This document shows positions 17,695 to 25,925 of a DNA stretch of 64,000 nt, one piece after another. The position numbers were made by a program, and so were the translations under genes. Numbering within the stretch: the stretch's first letter is position 1; each line of letters begins with the position of its first letter. The stretch lies in assembly GCF_040111675.1 (NCBI RefSeq), contig NZ_CP157794.1:3493501-3557500 (forward strand), written 5' to 3'. Below the pieces are notes generated by a model. That model searched no databases and had not been told where the DNA came from. It saw nothing but the letters and a program-made list of their open reading frames with translations. This stretch comes from Salinarimonas sp. (GTDB lineage Bacteria; Pseudomonadota; Alphaproteobacteria; Rhizobiales; Beijerinckiaceae).

Positions 17695-19643
17695 CGAAGA
17701 CCGACCGCGCGCCGTCCCGGGCGCAGGCACAGTTCCTGACCGTCCTATCCCGCGAGGAGGCGGCCGCGCGCTTCGCCGCCGCTCTGCGACCCGCGCCGCT
17801 GCGGCGCGTGAGCCTCCCTCTCGCGGAGGCGCTGGGCCGGCCGCTGGCGGAGGACGTGCGCGCGGCGGTCGACGCGCCGCCCTTCGACCGTTCCGGCGTC
17901 GACGGTTTCGCCGTGCGCGCCGCCGACCTCGCGGACGCCTCCGAGGCCGCACCGGTGACGCTTCTCCTCAACGACGAGGTGATCGCCTGCGGCGTCGCGC
18001 CCACGATCGCGGTCGCGCCCGGAAGCGCGACGCCGATCGCGACCGGCGGGCCGATCCCGCGCGGGGCGGACGCGGTGGTGATGATCGAGCATACCGGCCC
18101 GGTGGAGACGCCCGGCGGTCCGGGCGTCGCCGTGCGGCGCGCACCGAACCCCGGCCAGTTCGTCGCCTTCGCCGGCTCCGACATCGCGCGCGGCGAGACG
18201 CTGCTGCGGGCGGGCACGGTGATCGGCGCGCGGGAGATCGGCATGCTCGCGGCGGTGGGGATCGCCGAGGTCGCCGTGTTCGACCGCCCGCGCGTCGCCG
18301 TGCTCTCGACGGGCGACGAGCTCGTCGCGCCGGGGACGCCGCTCGGGCCGGCGCAGATCTACGATTCGAACGGCCCCGTCGTCGCCGCGGCGATCGCCGA
18401 GAACGGCGGCGCGCCCGTCGCCTACGGCGCCGTCCCCGACGACGAGGCGGCGCTCGAGGCGGCGCTCCGGCGGGCGCATGCCGAATGCGACATGGTGGTC
18501 CTTTCGGGCGGCACCTCGAAGGGCGCGGGGGACCTCACCTACCGCATCGTCGGGCGCCTCGGCGCGCCGGGGATCGTCGCCCACGGGGTGGCGCTGAAAC
18601 CCGGCAAGCCGCTCTGCCTGGCCGTCTGCGACGGCAAGGCGGTGGTGGTGCTGCCGGGCTTCCCGACCTCGGCCATGTTCACCTTCCACGACATGATCGC
18701 GCCCGTGCTGCGCGCCCTCGCCGGCCTGCCGCCGCGGGCGGAGGGCACGGTCTCGGCCCGCGTGCCGGTGCGCATCGCCTCCGAGCTCGGCCGCACCGAA
18801 TACGTGATGAGCGCGCTCGTCCAGGGCGCGGACGGGCTCGTCGCCTACCCGACCGGGAAGGGCTCGGGCTCCGTCACCTCGTTCTCCCAGGCCGACGGCT
18901 TCCTCGCCATCGAGGCGCTCGCGGACGCGCTGCCGGCGGGGGCCGAGGTCCCGGTGCGGCTGCTCACGCCGCAGGTGCGCGTGCCCGATCTCGTGATCGC
19001 CGGGAGCCATTGCACCGGCCTCGACGCCGTCATCGCCCGCCTGCCCGGGCTCACGGCGCGGGTGATCGCGGTCGGCAGCCTCGGCGGGCTCGCCGCGGCG
19101 AAGCGCGGGGAGTGCGACCTCGCCCCGATCCACCTCCTCGACCCGAAGAGCGGCACCTACAACACCCCCTTCCTCGCGCCGGGCCTGACCCTCGTCCCCG
19201 GCTGGCGGCGGATGCAGGGCGTCGTCTTCCGCCGCGGCGACGCGCGCTTCGAGGGCAGGGACGCGCGCGCCGCGATCGCGGCGGCGAAGGCCGATCCGTC
19301 CTGCCTCATGGTCGGCCGCAACCAGGGCGCCGGCACGCGCATCCTCCTCGATGGGCTCCTCGCCGGGGCGCGGCCGGACGGGTATTGGAACCAGCCGAGA
19401 TCCCACAACGCCGTCGCCGCCGCTGTGGCGCAGGGCCGCGCCGATTGGGGCCTCGCCATCGCCCCCGTCGCCGAGGCCTACGGGCTCGGCTTCCTGCCGC
19501 TCTCGGAAGAGCAGTACGACTTCGCCCTCGTCGAGACCCGCCGGGACCGGCCGGGCGTCGCCGCCTTCCTCGCCGCGCTCGCGGCCCCCGAGACCATGCG
19601 GGCGCTCGCCGCGCTCGGCTTCACCCCCGCCCCGAGGTCCTGA
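17691..19643 (+). CDS. moeA: MoeA-type molybdopterin molybdotransferase with periplasmic-binding-protein-like C-terminal domain
   Basis: Inserts molybdate (or tungstate) into adenylylated molybdopterin. The 650-residue protein is MoeA over residues about 20-415: DRSGVDGFAV near 65, TGGPIPRGADAVVMIEHT, STGDELV, SNGPVVAAA, SGGTSKGAGDLTYRI, and the GFPTSAMFTF motif. Residues about 435-650 resemble the PBP-like domain seen in MoeA/LysR-substrate-binding fusions (GSHCTGLDAVIARLPGL, GRNQGAGTRILLDGLL, WGLAIAPVAE), perhaps sensing metal oxyanion. It overlaps the degenerate paralogue and is 4 bp before the WD40/cytochrome gene. Confidence 0.9.
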   Translation: MTKTDRAPSRAQAQFLTVLSREEAAARFAAALRPAPLRRVSLPLAEALGRPLAEDVRAAVDAPPFDRSGVDGFAVRAADLADASEAAPVTLLLNDEVIACGVAPTIAVAPGSATPIATGGPIPRGADAVVMIEHTGPVETPGGPGVAVRRAPNPGQFVAFAGSDIARGETLLRAGTVIGAREIGMLAAVGIAEVAVFDRPRVAVLSTGDELVAPGTPLGPAQIYDSNGPVVAAAIAENGGAPVAYGAVPDDEAALEAALRRAHAECDMVVLSGGTSKGAGDLTYRIVGRLGAPGIVAHGVALKPGKPLCLAVCDGKAVVVLPGFPTSAMFTFHDMIAPVLRALAGLPPRAEGTVSARVPVRIASELGRTEYVMSALVQGADGLVAYPTGKGSGSVTSFSQADGFLAIEALADALPAGAEVPVRLLTPQVRVPDLVIAGSHCTGLDAVIARLPGLTARVIAVGSLGGLAAAKRGECDLAPIHLLDPKSGTYNTPFLAPGLTLVPGWRRMQGVVFRRGDARFEGRDARAAIAAAKADPSCLMVGRNQGAGTRILLDGLLAGARPDGYWNQPRSHNAVAAAVAQGRADWGLAIAPVAEAYGLGFLPLSEEQYDFALVETRRDRPGVAAFLAALAAPETMRALAALGFTPAPRS

Positions 19644-19647
19644 CCCC

Positions 19648-20913
19648 ATGCGTCTCGTCGCGCTCGCGCTTTCGATGATCCTCGCCCTCTCGGGCCCCGC
19701 TCAGGCGGAGATGCGCGGCCATGGCGGGCCGGTCAGGGCGCTGGCGATCGCGCCCTCGGGCGAGATCGCCGTGTCCGGCTCCTTCGACAACCGCGCCATC
19801 CTCTGGGACCTGTCGGCCGACGCCGCCGCGCAGGTGCTGCGCCATCACGACGGGCCGGTGAACGCGGTCGCAATCCTGCCCGACGGGCGCATCGCCACCG
19901 GCGGCGCCGACGGGCGCGTCGCGCTCTGGCGCCCGGGCGCGCCCGATCCCGAGCGCGTCGAGGCGGCGCACGAGGCCCCGATCGTCGGTCTCGCCGTCTC
20001 GCCCGACGGCGCGACCCTCGCCTCCGCCGCCTGGGACGGAACCGTGCGGCTCATGCCCTTGAACGAAGGCGAGGCTCGTGTGCTTCGGGGCCACGACGGC
20101 AACGTCAACGCCGTCGCGTTCGCGCCGGACGGGACGCCGGTCAGCGCCGGCTACGACGCGACGCTGCGGATCTGGGAGGGCGACACGCCCCGCACCGTCA
20201 CGCTGCCGACGCCGCTCAACGCGCTGGCGATCGCGCCGGACGGGGAGATCGTCGCGGGCGGGGCGGACGGCGTCGTGCGGCTGCTCTCGCCCGAGGGCGC
20301 GCTTCTGGCGGAGATCGAGACGCAGCCGCTCCCGATCATCGCCCTCGCCGTCTCTCCGGACGGCGCGCAGGTCGCGGCCGCGACGATCCGTGGCTCGGTG
20401 GCGATCGTGGACCGCGCCGCGCGGGAGACGCTGTTCACGCTGGTGGGCCCCGGCCTGCCGGTCTGGTCGCTCGCCTACGCGCCCGACGGGGAGATCCTCT
20501 ATACCGGGGGCGGCGACGCCGTGGTCCGGCGCTGGAATGCCGCGACCGGCGAGCCCATCGGGGCTGCGGTGATCGGCGCCGCTAAGGATCCGCTCGCGCG
20601 CTTCACCGGCTCGCGCGGGGCGGAGGTCTACCGCGCCTGCGCCGCCTGCCACACGCTCTCGGCGGACGAGGGCGAGCGCGCCGGGCCGACGCTCGCGGGC
20701 ATTTTCGGCCGGCGCATCGCCACGGCGGAGGGCTACGACTATTCGCCCGCGCTGACGCGGATGGACATCGTCTGGACGCCGGAGACGGTGGCCGCCCTGT
20801 TCGAGCACGGCCCCACCGCCTACACGCCCGGCTCGAAGATGCCCGAGCAGCGCATCCTCGACCCCGCCGACCGGCAGGCGCTCGTCGAGTTCCTGGCCGA
20901 GGCGACGCGGTGA
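19648..20913 (+). CDS. WD40-repeat protein with C-terminal cytochrome c domain
   Basis: A 421-residue exported protein. Signal peptide MRLVALALSMILALSGPAQA, then about seven WD40-like blades (GHGGPVRALAIAP...ILWDL, HDGPVNAVAILP, GHDGNVNAVAFAP and so on) forming a beta-propeller over residues about 22-310, and a class I cytochrome c with heme motif CAACH at 331-335 and probable axial methionine at 398 (SKMPEQ). Likely periplasmic and electron-transferring. Four bases separate it from moeA, so it belongs to the same transcript; which enzyme it serves is unknown. Confidence 0.85.
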   Translation: MRLVALALSMILALSGPAQAEMRGHGGPVRALAIAPSGEIAVSGSFDNRAILWDLSADAAAQVLRHHDGPVNAVAILPDGRIATGGADGRVALWRPGAPDPERVEAAHEAPIVGLAVSPDGATLASAAWDGTVRLMPLNEGEARVLRGHDGNVNAVAFAPDGTPVSAGYDATLRIWEGDTPRTVTLPTPLNALAIAPDGEIVAGGADGVVRLLSPEGALLAEIETQPLPIIALAVSPDGAQVAAATIRGSVAIVDRAARETLFTLVGPGLPVWSLAYAPDGEILYTGGGDAVVRRWNAATGEPIGAAVIGAAKDPLARFTGSRGAEVYRACAACHTLSADEGERAGPTLAGIFGRRIATAEGYDYSPALTRMDIVWTPETVAALFEHGPTAYTPGSKMPEQRILDPADRQALVEFLAEATR

Positions 20914-20939
20914 GGGGCGCCGACGCTGGGAGCGAATCG

Positions 20940-21127
20940 ATGTCATCCCGGACGCCGAAGGCGATCCAAGACCCAGATCCGCCGCCCAATCCCGAGCGGC
21001 GTGCAACGCCGCGTCCCTCCGTCGATGACGCCGGCACCTCGGATGTGGGACGCGCGCGCTGTCGCGCACGCTGAACATACGACGGAAGGTATGGGTCCCG
21101 GACTTGCTTCGCAATCCGGGATGACAT
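20940..21127. repeat. Long palindromic repeat, family A (copy 2)
   Basis: Ends ATGTCATCCCGGA and TCCGGGATGACAT are perfect 13-base inverted repeats, matching the ends of the copies at 11487-11679 and 51261-51416. Sits between the convergent WD40/cytochrome and DUF5872 genes. Confidence 0.78.
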
Positions 21128-21160
21128 AGGCGTCGTTCGGACCCGCAGTCGCTCGGATCG

Positions 21161-21676
21161 TCAGCGCACCGCCTTCATCAGCTCCTGCTTCGACATCTTC
21201 GAGCGGCCGGGGATGTCCTGCTTCTTCGCCTTCTCGTAGAGCTCGGCCTTGGTCGGCTCCGACTTGCCCGAGGATCTGCCCGTATCCCGGTGCCGGGCGG
21301 TCTTCTTCGCCACGTCCTTCGGCTGGCCGGAGAACTGCTTGCCCTTCTTCGTGTCCGCCCGCTTCTTCTTCGTCGTGCGCTCGTACTCCTCCTCGGAGAG
21401 GTTCTCGCGCGCCTTCTTCGGGAGATAGCGCTCGCCGGTCTCGGTGCTCTTCTCGCCGGACTTGGTGCCCCATTCCTCCTCGGTCCATTTGTGGAGGTGG
21501 GTGTCCTCCTGCTTCGGGCCCTCGTAGCCGCCGCCGCGGGACTTGTATTCCTGCGTCGCCATCTGCGCCTTGCGCGCCGACCATTGCCCGGGCCGCCCGC
21601 CCTTGCTGGACTTGGTCACGTCGCGCTTGACCTTGTCCCAGAGCTTCGGGTCGGATTTCTTCGCGGTCTGGGCCAT
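21161..21676 (-). CDS. DUF5872-like lysine-rich protein with SAP/Rho-N-like tail
   Basis: A 171-residue, very charged protein (MAQTAKKSDPKLWDKVKRDV...). WSARKAQMATQEYKSRGGGY and KWTEEEWGTKSG match my recollection of DUF5872 proteins. The C-terminus TKAELYEKAKKQDIPGRSKMSKQELMKAVR looks like a Rho-N/SAP-like helix-extended-loop-helix nucleic-acid-binding motif. Function unknown; DNA- or RNA-associated roles are inference. Lone gene. Confidence 0.72.
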   Translation of the reverse strand: MAQTAKKSDPKLWDKVKRDVTKSSKGGRPGQWSARKAQMATQEYKSRGGGYEGPKQEDTHLHKWTEEEWGTKSGEKSTETGERYLPKKARENLSEEEYERTTKKKRADTKKGKQFSGQPKDVAKKTARHRDTGRSSGKSEPTKAELYEKAKKQDIPGRSKMSKQELMKAVR

Positions 21677-21837
21677 GATCGGCTTCCTCCTGCCACCACA
21701 ATTCTGAGAAGAGCAAAATGAACACGCGCGTTTCAGGTTCCCCCCGGTCCGTTGCGTTGATCGTTGACGCCTTGTACCCTTATTGGTAGGCCTTTTCTGG
21801 GGCTGGGTGACAGTCGCACAGCGTGAGCGGGCTGGGG

Positions 21838-22284
21838 ATGAGCAGAAATAAAGCTACTGATGCGAGGGCCGGTGTTCCGCGGAAAGCGAACCAAACTGAA
21901 CGCTCTGGTGCGGCCATCGCATTCGAAGATTATGTTCCTCGGGGGTGTCCCCCGAGTGATGCTGTGAACGGACCCAAGGAGCTGTTCCGTTTGGTGCCGT
22001 CGAACCCGATCCGGCCAGAGCATTTTCTTACGACGTACGAGGAGAAGAAGCACCCGAACAAAGATCCTTGTCAGAGGTGTTCCGTCTCAACGTTTTCCGA
22101 TCGAGAAGGTGCTGAAAAAGTACGCAGAAAAATTCCCTTCTTTGCTAAGCACCTAATCTCGGTCGGGATCATACCCTGGGATGCCGGAAAGATGAAAAAC
22201 ACTCCAGGACTCGTAAAAAGCCACTGGTCCTGGTGGCCCGCAAAGGGTATCGTACGTCATCAGTATTTTCGGATCGTGCCATGA
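21838..22284 (+). CDS. Hypothetical protein, first gene of a low-GC coupled pair
   Basis: About 148 residues; not recognised with confidence. The conserved-looking core is GPKELFRLVPSNPIRPEHFLTT..., then KDPCQRCSVSTFSDREGAEKVRRKIPFFAKHL and PGLVKSHWSWWPAKG near the end. The pattern recalls small cytosolic proteins of accessory regions, but I assign no function. Start is uncertain: ATG 21838 is used; GTG 21823 and GTG 21964 are in-frame alternatives. The TGA stop overlaps the next ATG by 4 bases, so the two genes are translationally coupled. Base composition is clearly lower in GC than its surroundings, indicating transfer. Confidence 0.65.
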   Translation: MSRNKATDARAGVPRKANQTERSGAAIAFEDYVPRGCPPSDAVNGPKELFRLVPSNPIRPEHFLTTYEEKKHPNKDPCQRCSVSTFSDREGAEKVRRKIPFFAKHLISVGIIPWDAGKMKNTPGLVKSHWSWWPAKGIVRHQYFRIVP

Positions 22285-23510
22285 CCCTCCCCCTCGGCAC
22301 ACGTCTAGGAAAATTACAATACCTTGAGGTCCTCGTAGACTATGATGGGCCACAACTTTTTACTTGCAAAAACTCCAAAGGAACAGTCTTTGCGGCAGTT
22401 CATGGACCCGAGGATGAGAACGGCGACAATTGGTTGTTCGTTGAGATTTCTGATCTCCGCGTACGGAAAATGATTGATGAAGAAGTAGACTTGCACACTA
22501 TTTTTCGCTATCCAGAAGAAGGAAAGCGTCTATATAAAATTGTTTATCAGAAGGACAATGTCTATGTGAAGGCGGTGAACCCCATAGACCTGCCTGTTTC
22601 ATATTTTCCGGTAGCAGACGGAAAAGAGCTGGTGCTTCAGGAATCTGCATTTGATATCGGTGAGGTTGTATCCCGCGCGCCAAGAGCGTTCGAAAGTCCA
22701 TTCACGCCATTTTGGAGAGACGATGGGCTCGTTCAGGATCTGTTGAGTAGCCTGAGAACGAGCGTATCTGAGGCGGCACGTATCTCAAGACGTCCCGTAT
22801 TCGATGTCACCTTGAAACCGTACGGGGACCAGCATCGTCGGTATGTTCCTCTGCAGAATCTGTCAGGATACCTCAGTGCATTGCAGCGCCTATTCGACGT
22901 GTTGGGTAACGAGACGCGAAAGGCAACTCGTTTGAATGCAGTAGCAGTTTTTCCTTCTTCCTTTGGAATTCGAATTGAAGCGGATGATGCTGGCCTTTTT
23001 GGCGACACTGGTTCGGACAAAGCTATATCTCTCCTGCTACGCGTTATTAGCGCAACCGGAGAACTAGATTCACTAAGAAAAGAACTTTTTGATCTCTCAC
23101 CAAGTCAGATTTCCGCTTTCAGAGCATACGTCAAGAGTGTACGCCGTATGGGAACTGACGTTGCATTTGAAGTTGGTATTCCGAGCTCGTCGGAGACAAT
23201 GAGGGCGGAGGCGAGTTTCAACTCGATCCGTGTTATCGAGCGCATGCTCGACAGGGCATCAGAAGAGAAACCAGAGCTAATATTTTTCGTTGGAAATCTG
23301 CGAGCTGTGAATCTAAAATCGAAGTATTTTCTTTTGGAAGACGAAGGTGTCGCAATTGCGGGAAGGATTAGTGATTCATTGCTTCCAGGGATGCAAGGAA
23401 AAGGCGTTGATACGCGGCAACGCGGCAAGATTCAGGTCCGGCGCGATGTAAATGAGATGAGCGGCGAGGAGGCAACTTCCTACATCCTCCTTGGCCTTGA
23501 TGACGCTTGA
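22281..23510 (+). CDS. Hypothetical protein (DUF6575-like N-terminal region), second gene of a low-GC pair
   Basis: A 409-residue protein with no signal peptide or membrane segment. The first ~115 residues (LGTRLGKLQYLEVLVDYDGPQLFTCKN...NWLFVEIS) resemble, from memory, the DUF6575 family. The rest, with VFDVTLKPYGDQHRRYVPLQNLSGYLSALQRLFDVLG and a C-terminal GKIQVRRDVNEMSGEEATSYILLGLDD, has mixed alpha/beta character and is unrecognised. GC is about 43% in the first lines, and rare-in-this-genome codons (TTT, AAA, ATA) are common. ATG 22281 is inside the stop of the upstream gene. Accessory, probably laterally acquired; role unknown. Confidence 0.7.
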   Translation: MTLPLGTRLGKLQYLEVLVDYDGPQLFTCKNSKGTVFAAVHGPEDENGDNWLFVEISDLRVRKMIDEEVDLHTIFRYPEEGKRLYKIVYQKDNVYVKAVNPIDLPVSYFPVADGKELVLQESAFDIGEVVSRAPRAFESPFTPFWRDDGLVQDLLSSLRTSVSEAARISRRPVFDVTLKPYGDQHRRYVPLQNLSGYLSALQRLFDVLGNETRKATRLNAVAVFPSSFGIRIEADDAGLFGDTGSDKAISLLLRVISATGELDSLRKELFDLSPSQISAFRAYVKSVRRMGTDVAFEVGIPSSSETMRAEASFNSIRVIERMLDRASEEKPELIFFVGNLRAVNLKSKYFLLEDEGVAIAGRISDSLLPGMQGKGVDTRQRGKIQVRRDVNEMSGEEATSYILLGLDDA

Positions 23511-23639
23511 GCGGTTGACAGGCGCGACGCCTGGGCGCATGAGAGAGGCCATGATCACGATCCGCGCCCGCGCCCGACGTCTGCCGATCTCCGCCTCGCG
23601 GCGGCGATGAGGCGCGCGCGTCCGCGCCGAACGCCCGCG

Positions 23640-23666
23640 AGGCCGCGCCCCCTGCGCGGCCTTTTT
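23640..23666 (+). terminator. Intrinsic terminator
   Basis: Stem of AGGCCGCGC and GCGCGGCCT (9 bp) with a CCCCT loop, then five T (23662-23666). It lies 130 bases after the low-GC pair and 42 bases before argC, so it probably isolates argC from the island. Confidence 0.8.
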
Positions 23667-23707
23667 CGTGTCCGCCCTTCCTCCTGACCGACCACGGGAC
23701 GACCACC

Positions 23708-24628
23708 ATGCCCGAACCCACGCTCTTCATCGACGGCGAAGCCGGCACCACGGGGCTCGAGATCCGCGAAAAGCTCGCGGACGTGCGCGAGATCGTCGTG
23801 CGCTCGATCGACCCGGCCCACCGCAAGGACCCGGCGGCGCGCCGCGAGATGATGGCGTCCGTCGATCTCGTCGTGCTCTGCCTGCCCGACGCGGCCGCGA
23901 AGGAATCCGTCGCGCTGGCGGCGGAACTCGGCGATCGCGCGCCGAAGATCCTCGACGCCTCCACCGCCCACCGGGTCGACCCCGCCTGGACCTACGGCTT
24001 CGCCGAGATGGCGCCGGGCCAGGCCGAGGCGATCGCGACGGCGCGGCTCGTCTCGAACCCCGGCTGCTATCCGACGGGCGCCATCGCGCTCCTGCGCCCC
24101 CTCGTCGAGGCGGGGCTCGTGCCGCGGGACTTTCCCGTCACGATCAACGCCGTCTCCGGCTATTCCGGCGGCGGGCGCCAGATGATCGAGGCCTACGAGG
24201 CGGGGACGGCGCCCGTCTTCGAGCTCTACGGCCTCACCCTCGAGCACAAGCACGTGCCGGAGGTGCAGGGCTATTCGCTGCTCGCCCGCCGGCCGATCTT
24301 CGTGCCGTCCGTCGGCAATTTCCGCCAGGGCATGCTGGTGTCCGTGCCGCTCCACCTCGACGCGCTGCCGGGATCGCCGAAGGCCTCCGACCTCGAGGCG
24401 GCGCTCGCCGCCTCTTACGGCGAGGGCGGGCTCGTGCGCGTCGTCCCGACCGCGGGCGAGAGCCGGATCGAGCCCGAGGCGCTCAACGGCACCGACGCCC
24501 TCGAACTGCGCGTCTACGCGAACGAGGGCATGCGCCACGCGCTGCTGGTCGCCCGCCTCGACAATCTCGGCAAGGGCGCGTCGGGCGCCGCGGTGCAGAA
24601 CATCGGGCTGATGCTGGGCCTGGGGTGA
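23708..24628 (+). CDS. argC: N-acetyl-gamma-glutamyl-phosphate reductase (short type)
   Basis: Third step of arginine biosynthesis: NADPH-dependent reduction of N-acetylglutamyl phosphate to the semialdehyde. The 306-residue protein is the short type-2 form: [15 protein letters not shown] (NADP loop) near residue 9, catalytic C120 in [24 protein letters not shown] near 150, and HKHVPEVQ. No strong ribosome binding site is visible before ATG 23708. argH, the last enzyme of the pathway, is elsewhere in the window (52999). Confidence 0.94.
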   Translation: MPEPTLFIDGEAGTTGLEIREKLADVREIVVRSIDPAHRKDPAARREMMASVDLVVLCLPDAAAKESVALAAELGDRAPKILDASTAHRVDPAWTYGFAEMAPGQAEAIATARLVSNPGCYPTGAIALLRPLVEAGLVPRDFPVTINAVSGYSGGGRQMIEAYEAGTAPVFELYGLTLEHKHVPEVQGYSLLARRPIFVPSVGNFRQGMLVSVPLHLDALPGSPKASDLEAALAASYGEGGLVRVVPTAGESRIEPEALNGTDALELRVYANEGMRHALLVARLDNLGKGASGAAVQNIGLMLGLG

Positions 24629-24643
24629 CGGGACCGGCGCAGG

Positions 24644-24750
24644 TGAGGGAGGAGGCTCGAAGAGCCGACGGGTGGGGAGCGTCCGCAACGACCGCGCCCG
24701 CCCCTCCGGGCCGCTGACGCGGCCCACCTCCCCTTCGGGGAGATGGCGGC
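24644..24750. repeat. Palindromic repeat, family C (copy 1)
   Basis: Carries the family core GCCGACGGGTGGGG and the closing ACCTCCCCTTCGGGGAGAT. Lies between the convergent argC and M42 peptidase genes, where it could end both transcripts. Related copies at 34141-34248 and 56721-56828. Confidence 0.65.
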
Positions 24751-24761
24751 GTCGCGCCCCC

Positions 24762-25925
24762 CTACACCCCACTCTCCTCCGCCGGCGGCACCGCCGCCCT
24801 CTGCTCCGCCCGCGACATCGGCTGGTGGGTGAAGCCCCGCAGCCCCGGCTGGATCTCGTTGACGTCGCGGGTGATCTCCACCGGCGAGGAGACGTAGGCC
24901 GTCATCAGCTCGGCCAGCGAGCGCAGCGCGTGCATGTGGATGCGCTCGTAGCCGTGGGAGGCGTCGATGCCGAAGGTGATCAGCGCGGTGCGCACGTCGT
25001 GGCCGGCGACGAGGGCGGCGGCGGAATCCGAGCGGTAGTAGCGGAAGACGTCCTTCTGGAAGCGGATGTCGTTGTCGCGGGCGAGGCGCACCAGCTTGCG
25101 GGTGAGGTGGAAGTCGAAGGGCCCGGTCTGGTCGGCCATGGCGATGGTGACGCCGAACTCGTCCGAGTTCTGGCCGGGCGCCGAGACGCCGTTGTCGACG
25201 GAGACGATGGCGGCGACGTCCTCGCCGAGCGCGGCGGAGGCGCCGACACCAACCTCCTCGGCGATGGTGAACAGCCAGAACGTGTCGACGTCGGGCTCGA
25301 TCCCGGATTCGGTGAGCGCCTTGATGGCGGCGAGCATGGCGGCGACGCCGGCCTTGTCGTCGAGATGGCGCGAGACGATGAAGCCGTTCTCGAGGAATTC
25401 GGGCTGCGGGTCGATGGCGACGATGTCGCCGACGTCGATGCCGAGCTTGACGAGGTCGTGGCGGGCGCGGCTCATGGCGTCGACGCGCAGCTCGACATAG
25501 TCCCAGCCCACCGGCAGCTCGTCGACGCCCTCGTTGAAGGCGTGGCCGGAGGCCTTCAGCGGCAGGATGGTGCCGCGATAGGTGCCCTTCTCGGAGAAGA
25601 TCGTGGCGCGCGCGCCCTCGGCGAAGCGCGCCGACCAATTGCCGATGGGCACGAGCTCGAGCCGGCCGTTGGCCTTCAGCTGCATGATCTGCGCGCCGAG
25701 CGTGTCGACGTGCCCGACCAGCGCACGCGCCGGCTTGTGGCGCTTGCCGGTGAGCTTGGTGCGCACCACGCCGCGGCGGGTGATGTCGTAGGACAGCCCG
25801 AGCCGCTCCAGCTCACGGCAGACGTGGCGGACGATCGAATCGGTGTAGCCGGTGGGAGAGGGAATGCCGAGGAGCTCGGCGAGCCTGTCCCTCAGGTACG
25901 CCGTGTCGATCGTCAGCCGGTGCAT
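24762..25925 (-). CDS. M42-family peptidase of the NAGGN osmolyte operon
   Basis: A 387-residue M42/M20-like metallo-aminopeptidase. Metal ligands are visible: GHVDT near 70, HLDDKAG near 190, AEEVGVG near 220, and the late H in GYERIHMHAL. It is the usual third gene of the N-acetylglutaminylglutamine amide cluster, where its exact role (perhaps turnover of the dipeptide) is not settled. TGATG links its ATG to the stop of ngg, so it is translated in the same transcript. Confidence 0.9.
   Translation of the reverse strand: MHRLTIDTAYLRDRLAELLGIPSPTGYTDSIVRHVCRELERLGLSYDITRRGVVRTKLTGKRHKPARALVGHVDTLGAQIMQLKANGRLELVPIGNWSARFAEGARATIFSEKGTYRGTILPLKASGHAFNEGVDELPVGWDYVELRVDAMSRARHDLVKLGIDVGDIVAIDPQPEFLENGFIVSRHLDDKAGVAAMLAAIKALTESGIEPDVDTFWLFTIAEEVGVGASAALGEDVAAIVSVDNGVSAPGQNSDEFGVTIAMADQTGPFDFHLTRKLVRLARDNDIRFQKDVFRYYRSDSAAALVAGHDVRTALITFGIDASHGYERIHMHALRSLAELMTAYVSSPVEITRDVNEIQPGLRGFTHQPMSRAEQRAAVPPAEESGV

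Noticed and set aside
21677..21822. A tRNA fragment or attachment site at the left edge of the low-GC island
   Set aside because: I looked for a TpsiC-arm and cloverleaf and for a matching direct repeat at the right edge and saw none; no integrase gene is nearby.
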